A DNA stretch of 64,000 nucleotides from Nemopilema nomurai (Eukaryota > Cnidaria > Scyphozoa > Rhizostomeae > Rhizostomatidae). The DNA lies in assembly GCA_003864495.1 (NCBI GenBank), contig ML133479.1, positions 792,294 to 856,293 on the forward strand. Reading direction: 5' to 3'. Below are positions 1 through 11,284 of the stretch, piece after piece; position 1 is the stretch's first letter; each line of letters starts with the position of its first letter. A model generated the notes under the pieces. That model ran no database searches and was not told where the DNA came from. It saw nothing but the letters and a program-made list of their open reading frames with translations. A program made the position numbers and the translations under genes.

Positions 1-195
1 TGCGCCAATCCTTCCTAAATCAACCCCCCTCTAAATTAAGCCCCCTCTGAATTAAGCCCCCTGTCATGCTATTTAGCATTTTATAATAAAAGATTTACGA
101 GACATCTAGCATTGAAGCTGCGCCAATTCTTTCGTAAATCAACCCTCCTCTAAATTAAGCCCCTTCTGAATTAAGCCCCCTGTCATGCTATTTAC
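1..195. repeat. Two direct copies of a CCCCCT-rich repeat, 118 bp apart
   Basis: A block of about 76 bases at the window start recurs at 119-195 with a few substitutions. Each copy starts with TGCGCCAAT, has two internal 'AATTAAGCCCC' sub-repeats and ends with TGTCATGCTATTTA. The copies are separated by about 42 bases of unrelated AT-rich sequence. This looks like part of a longer satellite or dispersed repeat continuing left of the window. No protein is encoded. It lies downstream of the last visible exon of the TBC1D gene, probably in its next intron. Confidence 0.75.
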
Positions 196-697
196 CAGAA
201 TGTTTTGTTATCGCACGTCTGTCGTAAGGTACGCAACCAAATCATAATAATCCAACTTTGATAAGCTTCTGTTTTATATGTTAATTTTGGTTAAAATAAT
301 GATTCACAAGGATAAAACTGCATGCGCCGCATTACTTCTCTATGTGGCACTAACTAGAAATAATACAAGTTACACTTTGTTAACCCTTCATTTGACGAGC
401 CGAGTCAAATACACGGACCACGATTATTCATTAATTCTGCGGAATGGACTGGTATGCTAGTTAAACCAACAAAACGGTCTAACGATCCTTAACTAATAGT
501 AAAGGACAGCTTTATATTCGTCACATCAATTTGGTGCTTTTTAAATAACCAAATTACACTGGCAGATAAAATGATTTATCACATAAAGATCAAGATCTGG
601 TTCCTGGTAATAATACTCCAATCATGAAAATGATGATGCTCGTGTTAGCAATACTTGCTTTTTACTTGATAAACAAAAGCAAAATAAATAGGCCTAC

Positions 698-3600
698 CAG
701 TCAATTAGGTAAATGTCGTGGCTCAACCTCTGTCTTTGGAAATGAGAATGAATCCGAGGCGCACACTCTTCTAGCATTACGTCAAATGTGTTGAAATACG
801 CTTCCATCTAAAGTACAGCAAGCAGTTAAGATTTTTAGAAAACTCAACAAATAATTCAAAGGTCTTGAAAAATGAATTACCTTAAGTCGTATCTCACCAA
901 TCTGTTTCACAAGATTGTTGAATAAAAAGCCATGCTAAATCATAAATTCAAGGTCAATTTTCACACGAATGAGTGCCCAGAGCATCCATCTGGCTTATAC
1001 AAATTAATTGGCATATACAAAGAGATAATCATACATCGTTTACAACCATCGTAGCAAAGTTGAATGTTGAATGCATGCGCCGTACTTGAAACCCATGCCC
1101 TAACCTCAACTTCAGGTGGATTCTCCTGCTCTTTTTTGTTTCAGGCAAAGAAATCACGACTAGTTTTCACTCAATCAAGAAAACCAAATCACTATTGGAA
1201 ATTCTTAAGTTTAGTCTCCTAAACTCTACCCATCAACAATTCTAGCCATCACAATATTTGTCTTGAGACCAGCTTCTCTCCACTTTGCTGTGAATAGATT
1301 TTTTTTAAGCTGTTCCTTAATGAGAAATCAAGTTACTTAAGGTTCCATTGGATTCCACAGGTTGAAGAAACGCCAGAAACAAAACACTTCCTTCAAAGTC
1401 ACTTTACGGCCAAATGAATCTGCTACAATTCAGCTATAATACTAACAGCAATTAAAATTCGGAATTCTTTACGCTAAGCTTGCTTGCTTGATTCTAACAA
1501 GCTCTTTCTCAAAACAACATTGAAAAATTCGAACGAGTAGCCTAACCTCTGCTTTTCCAATTTTATATCTACCAGCCTGGTTAGGACCTTGACAACGCAA
1601 CTAAGAAGCAAACAGAGACAGAAAAATGCACTTGCACCAGTGTATTGCAAGGTACAATCAATGTACATACCAAGGGCTGGTTCACCATGAAGAAGGCCAT
1701 TTGACAAGGCTTGTGCATCAGATTTGAGAAACAAATGAAAGCGTCCACCGTATCCATATTGAGCAGCAACATGGCTGCTATAAAGGACATTCCTTGGACC
1801 TAGGTAAATCAAGAAAGAACACAATTCCAATTGCAGCATTTTGCAGCCACTGAATTATAGACGTCTAATACAAGGATGTAATGAAAATTAATTGATGCAA
1901 ATTGTATTCTACCGAATAAGTCACCATTCAAAAGCAGACCTATAAGTCTGAAAAGCATTTCGTGAGATTACCTCTGTGACGCACAAATTTATAACTCATT
2001 TCACATTTAGCAACAACAAACAAACACAACAACCACAATAGCACATAAATACTTGGAAAAAATAAACAATTGGGTTTAAAAACGTTATAAAGGTAAGGCT
2101 AATGCCTGTATCGTTAACTCGCTAAATCAGGAGCACAAATGAGTGATGAAGAAGCAGGTACATATAATCAGAACAACTTCACTACAAGCTCAAACGACTT
2201 GCACAGCAAATCAATTTCACACCGATTAACAATACACAATCAGCGTATTCAAGACATTCGTGCGATAAAATAATGTCACAACGGCCTAAAGCTTGTATCT
2301 AATGGGTAAATCTATTTTGTCATAGACAATACGCTGTCACATAATAAACAAATTAAATATATAAGGGTTTCTATTACCATATTAATATTGAAGTAGTAGA
2401 ATTACATTATCGAATTAGATAAAACAAGTGCTGGCAGGAATGGCGAGCACTAGCACATAAACACGCCAACACATTCCAATTTTCAGGTTCATCACAACTA
2501 ATGTTACCAAAAATGGCACATGGCACAAAAATTGGAGAATAGGTACTTGGCGGGAGAAACACCTTGTACAGATTTGTAATGCTATGATAATACAGTATGT
2601 GACACCATCTTGCTGGTGTGAGGTTTGCCGCAACCAACGTCACCAAAATGGCACATGGGAGCTCGCGTGCAAGGCATTCTATTCCTGCACAAGCGCGGAA
2701 AAGTCAAATGAAAACAAAAAACTTACGTATCCAACATCTGGCCTATAGCAAGTATAGGCACCAAGAAGGTTTTTTAATGAATCGTGGTAGGGTCCTCCCT
2801 AAAAAGTGAAAATAAATCAAAGTTCAAAGCCATGGAAGTAAAATATCTCATATGAATCAAGGTTGGCATCACAACAACATATTCTATTCTTTTAAAAAGC
2901 TTCCTTTATATTTAAGCAAAATCTCGATGTGTCAAGGATTCACCTAGGCACTTATAGTGCGCAAAAATCAAATGGTCAAAATTACATTAACTGGGTCGAG
3001 GCAAAAATCAAATGGTCAAAATTTTAACAGGGTCGAGGCAAAAATCAAATGGTCAAAATTACATTAACTGGGTCGAGGCAAAAATCAAATGGTCAAAATT
3101 TTAACAGGGTCGAGGCAAAAATCAAATGGTCAGAATCACATTAACTGGGTCGAGGCAACATCTGAATTTAATTCGTACTAGCGCTAACGTGGTTGGTATG
3201 TAAATCTAGCAGTTATAAGTATGAGCCACTCCTCATTTTGGGAGCTAGCTTTTGAGTAGATTTCTACAAAACTAGCAACACCTTGGTGTGAGGTTAAAGC
3301 GGTCATGCCTGCCCTAACTTGATCACTGGTACAAAATCTTACACTCACATTGCTGCCCCCACTGCATGCCCCCTTCGAACAACTTTGAAAATCCTATCCA
3401 TACATAGAATTAAAATTTGAATGTATTTGATACTAATCAAATTTGAATTTTAAACAAGGCTAGTGGAGATAAATATTCAACATTTTTTGAGTGCAGTGTG
3501 TTGCATCAGTTGTTGATTTAAAATATAAATCGAAAAGAAGACTACTCTAGGTGTTCTAAGCCATCTTGACATTATATATTCATAGAATTTGAGAAGAGCA

Positions 3601-6600
3601 GAATAGATTATGCCTAAGATAAGTGAGAGCTATTGTATATTTTCATCAGCAAGCATTGCCATTGACCACTAAGTTAAGAAAAAACTAGACTTGCAGCAGC
3701 ATTCTTTTGGACTAATTGATTTGTATAATATTAAGGAGCTATGTATAAGAGATATTGTGATTCTAAGTTTAGATGAGAATATAAGAGTTATATGTAAGAA
3801 ATGAAAGAGCCAGAAAAGGACTTTGTAAGGTGTTCCAATCAAAAGAAATATATTGCTGATAGCAGCAAGTTACAACTGGAAGATGTATTCTGCTAGTAAA
3901 TGTACCTTCTGAAAAATACAAAGTGCAGGGAACGTTCGGGCAACATCAAGAGATATTAAGCCAACAGTATTCTCCTTGCTGACAACCAAGGAGCTCTCAC
4001 TATCGTGGAGAGTTGCCACTGGTTCTTGAGACCTCTGGTGTATTAGTTTTTCAATGGCATGTGCTTGAAGTATTTGGAACAGTTCTGAAAGAAATCAACT
4101 TCATGACAAACAATCCTTCAAAAAGGTCAGACTATATAAATTTTATTCTCTAAATTACAGTATGGGCAAATGAAAAACACCAATTGATTATTTATTTACT
4201 GGATATTTTTCTCCTAGCTTAACACAAATTTGTGATAATTTGTCTTTAATTGATAAACAATGCAGACCTTATAAATTACAAAGATTTGAAGTAATGCAGA
4301 GCACAATGACATTTTTAAAATGTTTATAAATTTTCTCTGAATAATGAGAGAGATGTGTTTAAAACTGATATGGCAAGGAAAAAGGCTGTGGGAGGGTGGA
4401 TCATATCATGTTAACATAAAAGAATACATTTAACTCTATAAACAATGCAGTTAACTTTAAACATCTGTTAAACCTTGAAAATACTTTCATAGATAAGATG
4501 ATAAAGAAAATTGACTAAGCTACTTGAAACAAAAAATTTTTCTTATTATTTACCTGATGTGATGTGCAAATCATTTCCTATTGCCAACTGCCAAACCTTC
4601 CCTCGCACAGATGAAGGCAGCCCATTCCACCACAAATCTTTAACCTTTTTTGTATTTTTCCTAGTTAATACAAAACAGGACATATTTAAAGCATTATTCC
4701 ATTAGTTACAAATTATATTCATCAGAGCAGTGATGCATTACAATATTTGTGGATAAAAATTTAGAAGTTTAAAGGGAAATCAGATAAGTAACTATCTTGG
4801 TAAACAGACAGATGATTCTGTCACATACTCTTAAAAAGTTATAAAAAGATTGATTAATATATAAATGAACCATACTTTGCTCATGTTTAAAAGGTAGTAT
4901 AATAGCAGTGAAAAAGTGCAGCATAACAGACCTGTCATATAAAAGCATTCTATTGTGCAAAGCAATGCAATTAAAATTATTGCAATAATTTTGGCCTCAG
5001 TCTATCTTAAAAGAAACCGTTAAAAAATTTTGAAAAAAAGAATAGTACACACAAGTGATTGCAGAGACTTGAGAAAACAAAGGAAAACAAAATGTTTCAA
5101 CATACACAGAATCCCAGTTGGGAATTAATTCCTCTTTCCATATTCTTTGAATAGCAACAATTCCTTTCTCCTGTTGCTTCTGTTGTTTTGTCTTTCGCAA
5201 CTCTTTATGTAAATCAGATTCCTCTTTCTTTTTTGCACCCTTAAGCATCTCTTCGTATAATTGTCTATGGCGTTGCTCTTCTCTAGCCGATTTAGGGGGT
5301 AGATTTGCAGGACGGTTCTCTAAGATTAGTGCGGTTGTAGAAGTAGCAGTTACAGGCTTTTTGGGACTTGGCCTTCCCTGACTTTGTGCCTGACTTGGAG
5401 ACATGATTGGCACCTTAACTGGATGGTTTCCAAAGATTTTCCAAGACTTGCTTGAATCTTTGCGAAACAATCTAAAGTAACAATAAATAGATATGAAAAA
5501 TCAGGACAGGACTGACTCTTTACAAAACTATTGCTGTCAACTGAGCTATGTCACTTTGGCACATCAAATGTTAAACTCTGTTGCACAATGAAAAACCTAA
5601 CAAACTACTGCATTTCAAGCAATGAAGAAATTTGAGTCAACTTTCCTTTAATCATTATGGTATATGATTAACAATGTATACAGTTGCACTTAGGATCTTT
5701 AAAATTCTCTAAAACTCAAAGATCTCTAAAACTCTCACAAACTAGTTAATGGATATTCAAATCCAGAATTATAGCAAAGGAACCATTGTGCTTAGAAAAT
5801 ACTTGTAAAATGTGTGCTTTGAGTTCTATGTCAGCTGAATGTATAACCCCTCTTGGCTAAGACTTCTTACACTAAGCAATGTGTTCAACAAGAAAAATCC
5901 TTTAAATAATCTGGATGGATATGTATAACAATTATTAATAAAATCTTTTGAAAATCAAGAAAGGAAAATTAAAAAGAAAAATGCAATAAAAGGTGAGGCA
6001 AGCCTTCTTACGAGTATATGGTTCTTATAACATTTTATGCTTCTTGTACTTTCATCATTTTTTCCACTGTCCATTTCAAATTTAAGGGGGCAACTGATTT
6101 AATTGGCGCTGATGATTTCAGTTATTGTAGTAGTTGGTGAAATATTTACATAAAGCAACTTTTAAGCATATAACATAGACTTCATTATCACCTGAATCCT
6201 GATTTTGTTTTTGTATCTGTCACTGAAGGCTTCCTTAAATCTTCAGATGAATCAGTGGTAGCGCTTCCACCGTGTAGTCCAGGCCTCAATACATATGTAT
6301 TTAAGTTTTGCTTGTTTCCTGGAGAATCAAGGGGTATATCAGTAAAGTCCTTTTCATCAAAGCTAGCATTTGATGCTCTCCTGGGATCTTTTCTTGTGTT
6401 GCTACCACCCGACAGAAACCTTGATTTTGGCAGAACATTTTCCTGGCCTTCTTGGATCTTTGTGTCAACATCTGAAACACCATTAGCAAGACAAACCTCT
6501 GTCAAAGAAGTTTTTCCATCTTCTCTGTCTGAAGTTTGAGAAAGCATTACAGTTCTTGGTGAATCAGTTAAGTTGTTACAAGCATTATCATCCGTTTCTA

Positions 6601-7033
6601 TGCAATGAATCTCTTCATCAGTCAGGTCCAACCTTTTTAAATCATTTTGAATTGTGCTCAAACTTGCATCTGTGATGCTTGATCCTTGACCACTGTCATT
6701 CCGCTGATGTTTTGTCGTTTTTCTCATTTGAAAGTCTTCTTCGTCTGTATCAATGTCTGAGTGGTCTCTTGATGGTGAAATAAGTACATTAGGGTACAAA
6801 TTTTTCTCCATCTTAATTTGTAATGCACTTTCCTCACTTCCATCTTGAAAACAATGATTAGACTCATCATCTTGTTGAGTTACTTCTCCATTATTGTGTT
6901 CATTTATCCTTTTAGATAATAATGTACTATTTTCTTCAACAATGCTTTGGTTCAATACATCACCTTCCCCATGACAAGTTGTATTGATATCTGCCAAATA
7001 CTCTGTCTCTGCAGTGCTCTCGTTATTTGACAT
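698..7033 (-). CDS. TBC1D12/TBC1D14-like Rab GTPase-activating protein (3' end beyond window)
   Basis: Predicted Rab GAP of the TBC1D12/TBC1D14 subfamily; human TBC1D14 acts with Rab11 and recycling endosomes in autophagy. Exons on the minus strand, 5' to 3': 7033-6192, 5471-5106, 4660-4554, 4084-3906, 2798-2727, 1799-1671, 807-698. All junctions are GT-AG and phases close, giving 601 residues plus 2 nt. The first ~280 residues are acidic, Ser-rich and unconserved. Around residue 380 is the family motif [20 protein letters not shown]. The TBC domain begins near DLWWNGLP (~410). It contains the arginine-finger motif LDVARTFP, the glutamine-finger motif VGYVQGM, and HDIYLIDW at the last exon. 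The remainder of the TBC domain must lie left of position 1. The start ATG at 7033 is the first in frame. A splice acceptor at about 7080 implies an upstream 5' UTR exon. The choice between TBC1D12 and TBC1D14 is open. Confidence 0.93.
2961..3154. repeat. Alternating 40/37-bp tandem array (A-B-A-B-A)
   Basis: Five tandem units sit in an intron of the TBC1D gene. Each begins GCAAAAATCAAATGGTCA and ends GGGTCGAG. Type A units (2961-3000, 3038-3077, 3115-3154) are 40 bp and contain ACATTAACT. Type B units (3001-3037, 3078-3114) are 37 bp and contain TTTAACA instead. The strict alternation means the array grew by duplicating an A-B dimer of 77 bp. The last A unit has diverged slightly (CAGAATCACA). 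Confidence 0.9.
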
Positions 7034-7066
7034 AATAAATAATCTGACTGAAGCCTTTTTATTCAA

Positions 7067-7796
7067 TTTCCCAAACTTCTGTGAGAAGAAAACAAAATGC
7101 TATTCATCTTAATTTTCTAAAACATGTCCAATTCAATGTGTTTATCACAGAGGAATGTGTTATTGAGTACGTTTGTTGAAACACTTGTAAATAAAGAATC
7201 ATAATAAGTAAGCGCGAAATGGAAATTCAGCATTTATTATTAGCAATGATTCTTTCAGTCTATGTGGTTTAAAAGTTAAAACATTTCAGCTCCCTTAGGG
7301 CATGATGCCTATTACCTTACCGTATGAGACAGATTTGAAAGGAGGCTTGATTCAATAAGGCTGCACTGGAAAAATCAAACATCCATCTTTAGAGTCAAGA
7401 CTGGAGAATTAGCAAACAGCTTTCTATATGAAATGAGAAGCAAATGCCGCTTATCGATATACACCACTTGCACTGGATTCTTCGGGGATGTAGCTTTAAT
7501 GGTCGCTGGCCTAAATCCTTTTTAGGCCATTTTATTTGTTTCACTGTTGTAAAAAGTTGCCATCTTTGCAGTAGCTAACGTCAAATAACATGACCATGTG
7601 CAAAGTAATCGAAAACCTTGGAAGAAATCCACGATATCACGATTAAATTGACATTATCATTGTTGATTTACTTCCGTGCTTCCGAGGCAGTAATCTTGTT
7701 CTCTGCATATGCGCCACTAACGCGTATTCCATCGCAGAGGCCAAAATTCCTCCATCTCTTTTCGCAGCGCGGACTTTTTTTTATAAGGAACCACTT
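7067..7796. other. 5' flank of the TBC1D gene
   Basis: No coding sequence is supported. On the minus strand a pyrimidine tract and CAG at about 7080 form a splice acceptor just before the first coding exon, so an untranslated first exon and promoter probably lie in or above this stretch. I could not place the transcription start. Confidence 0.4.
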
Positions 7797-8159
7797 TATA
7801 AGGAACCTACATGTAGAATGCCGAAATATTTGAAGAACTCATACTACTAAAAACGAAATCCCTAAGGAACTTTTCGACTTGGAGTTTTTTTTATAATTGC
7901 AAGCATCAAGAACTAAAAAGCCCGTTCCATTCATTTGCAGTCAATAATCGCATAGATTGTTTGCTATTCGTGTGTCAAGTGCTTCGTCGAGTAGTTTTCG
8001 CATATGCTGTGTCGCCCCTCTCTCTACTAAATGCTAAGGCTTATTGATGTGCAGTGAAATTAAGGAACTTTCAAGGAACTTTTGGTACTAAAATCTGATG
8101 ATTTGAGGTCTACAAATAAGGACCTTTTAGAACTAGGCCTTGAGGTAGGTTCCTTATAG
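7797..8159. mobile_element. MITE-like element with 14-bp inverted ends
   Basis: TATAAGGAACCTAC at 7797-7810 is matched by its exact reverse complement at 8145-8158. The left side has an extra direct copy, TATAAGGAACCACT, at 7783. Variants of AAGGAACTTTT recur inside (about 7863, 8062 and 8074). The element is about 360 bp and has no coding potential. These are the marks of a non-autonomous DNA transposon. A related left end is present at 15822-15860. The superfamily is unknown because I could not define a target-site duplication. Confidence 0.5.
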
Positions 8160-11100
8160 AACAAAATTTGTAAAAATATGCAAAAATATGTGACGAAACC
8201 GTGACTTGTATCCATGTTTTAAAGTGCAAATAAGCCCTTAGCCAACCGGATATTTACTTTCTTCCCTAGTTCCAGCGGGGGACCAAGAGAGAATTTCGAG
8301 AACCAATCGAATTCTAAGGGAGTCGGCGTTGACGTGCCACCAGGGTGGAATCATGACAGAGTTCTTTGAAAGTCCAGACTTCTTTACATGCAGCCCGGGG
8401 CGGATCAAGACGTTAGCAACCTTTGCGCGAGCATAAGTCAGATTTCCTCAAACAATTTCCGCAACAACAACATCACAACCTATTGCCGCTATTGCTGTTG
8501 CTTAGTTCGTCAAGCCAATCACAGGAAAGTTGAATTTGGTGAATGCTATGCTAAATTTGGCGCGAGCATTGGTGAAATTGAACTGTCGAATAAGAAGCCG
8601 AGTTGACCTATGCAATTGTTGTAGAAAGTGTCCAATAAAATTCAGTGCAGACTCAAATAGCCAATCAAGATACAAGTTGACCTATGCAGTTGTTGTTTAA
8701 CTGTCCAATAAACAGATAGACTGACATATGCAATTGTATACGCGACCGCTTATGTCAATAGCCTATTCCAAAATTCTATCGCGTTCAATCTCCCTTTGAA
8801 AATGTCAACAATAGCCCTTGCGATTTCCCTTGTTTCCGTTCTGTGAATGTGACGCATTCCTTACAGAAAACATGGATCAAAGCCTTTGTTAGATTTTATT
8901 GTATGATTTTAGCGCTGGCCACTAACAAAAATTTTGATCATATGACCAAAAACAGAACAATAGTGTTCACATAGAAGGGGTGTGGCCTTCATTTTAGACA
9001 GCCTAAAAGGGCGTGGCTCTTAAAGTTTTCCCTGCCTTTGCTGTAGTCAGATTTCTCCCTGAATCCGCCCCTGGCAGCCATGGAACTGCTCTGCCATTTT
9101 GGATTGTAATTATAAAACTGAACCCCACAAAAGATATCCCTATTGGCCTATGCCCTTCCAAATGCCCTCCAGTTGGTTAGCATACGAGAATATGCAGTTG
9201 AGAGTCAATCTCGCAATTTCGATTTTCTGCCGCCATGTCAAAGTAACGACAAAACATGGACTCTAAATGGGCTACACCAACCCACAAGACCATATTCGGT
9301 CGTCCATCACCTCCCTTGAAAGCAGTAACGTATGAACAAGGGAAACCGAGGGGTCATGCCCCCGCCCCACATTTGTGCAAATCATGCAAAACTGCCCCTC
9401 GCAAGCCCAATAGTGCCCCGCAAGACTCAAAACTGCCCTTTCCAAATTAAAAAATGGGTGTGGTCATGTGGCCCGTTTTGAACTGGCCCCCATTCTTTAG
9501 ATTCTTTCTAGGTCCCTGCCTGAACCAATAGGGGATGTTTCAGGAAACAACAAGCCCCGTTTTTGTGCATGCGCTATTTTGCATCCATACATGTCCACAC
9601 ATCTTCCTTTATAGTTTCGAACTATCTTTCTGGCTCCCATTCTCTGAATGGCTTCTGGCTTAGCTAACCTGTTTGTAAAGTTTGGGAAATCAGGTGCGTG
9701 AATCGCTTATGGGTGCAACGCCCAAATCCACGGAACATCGGGTCTTGTTGCGCCAAAGCCCAAAATTTTGTTGTTATTTGATCAGGAACTGCAATGTTAA
9801 CTGCATAACGTAAATGTCAAATAAAATAATAAACAATTGATTCTGTGATGGGACTTCAGGTCTTTTTGTAAGTTGTAGATGAAAACTATTAACAGAAGCG
9901 ACTCTTATCTCACCATTTCCATCTATGATCATTGTTGACGATTTTGAAGACTCTTTTTCTCTCTCTCCAATTTTTAGGTAGTTACTTGGACCACGTTGTA
10001 GTTCCGGGCGTCTGAATATTTCAGCATTGTTCCATAAAATATCTTCAGTACGAGAAGTTTAATTATTTCAACTGACAGCAATGTAACTATCTGCGCGAGT
10101 TCTCAATCCAAGAAACATGTTCATGCAATTTGGATTTTTTCATTTATCACCTCCAGATAGTTGCCAACTCCCACGACATTTGGCACAACTGATTGACTGG
10201 CAGGCACAAAATTCCCCTGAGACTCATTATCATGGTTATTATTTCACCACAGTGAAATTCTTCATAGAATTTAAAAGAGAAGTTTCTTTATCAGAAAAAA
10301 ATAATTATTGTCTGAAAGCCATATTTTTTTCAGATTAGACTTTAACATGGAATTTTCTTGTGACAATTAGCATTAGCAATACAGAAAACAAAATAACAAT
10401 CTTAGGTTGCCTTATTCAAAACAGGTTACTGTATCAATTTTTTCTAACTCAATTTCTCAACGATCAGGCAAGGTGAATTGATTAACAACTAATCAATTAC
10501 TAATCAACATTCATAGTGAACTTTACATGTTACAGAAACATCTAGGGAATACAAAACATTGGCAGCTACTTCAAATAACAAGATCAGTTTTATTGCAATT
10601 AACATATATTCAGTTTGCCTACATCTAAAAATACCTTAAACTTTCAATTCAGCGCATTGGACAAAGCTTTAACTTCAAAGCTATGTAAGTCATACTTATG
10701 GGAAAATGCTACCCGATCTGTAACACAATAGCTAACCTGAATGGGTCTTTTTGTGATTTGCTCTTGAACAAACCTTTCTCTCGCTGCTCATTCTTGAAGC
10801 TATGTTACAAGAAATTAGCCTTTGTACAATTGTTTATGATGAAATAACTGATGGCTGCTGCAACTTTAAAAAAATTCTGTATGTGGAAAATGACAGAAAA
10901 AGTAAGATTATAGAAGAAGCAAATCCTGTGTCCTGAGATCAAATAACTTCAGAAAACAAAGATTGTCAGTAGCAGTTCATCTTTCTCAAAGAAAGTGTCT
11001 TGAGTAACAAGAACCAGATAGAATAAAATACCCAAAAATTCTGTTCATGAGTGGGTAATTATCCAGTGCCCTAGAGAAAGTGAATATTACTCACTTACAT

Positions 11101-11284
11101 TAACCATACTCAGCCAAATTGCATATTTATACAAGTTCATATTTTTGTTGCAAAATCTTTTGTAACAGAAGAAGGAAAGAAACAAAGAGGTAGTGAAAAG
11201 TTGCCTTTTGTAAAAAATAGAAAACTAGCTGTCTTTCTTGTTGACCTTGAGTTCTCATCAAAAAACCTCTGCTGTGAAGGTTCA
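8160..11284. other. Intergenic region without recognisable genes
   Basis: Between the MITE-like element and the 3' end of MFSD1 only short random open frames occur. It holds the direct repeats at 8602-8745. A moderately C-rich patch (about 9350-9450) is open for 64 codons but matches no family I know. The final few hundred bases before 11285 should include the MFSD1 3' UTR, because that gene is on the minus strand. Confidence 0.5.
8602..8745. repeat. Imperfect direct repeats, three copies
   Basis: GTTGACCTATGCAATTGTTG at 8602 recurs with a few changes at 8676, and a shorter degraded version (CTGACATATGCAATTG) follows at about 8720. The first two copies are also followed by (T)GTCCAATAAA. Spacing is about 74 then 45 bp. 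Function is unknown. CCAATAAA could mimic both a CCAAT box and a poly(A) signal. Confidence 0.6.
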
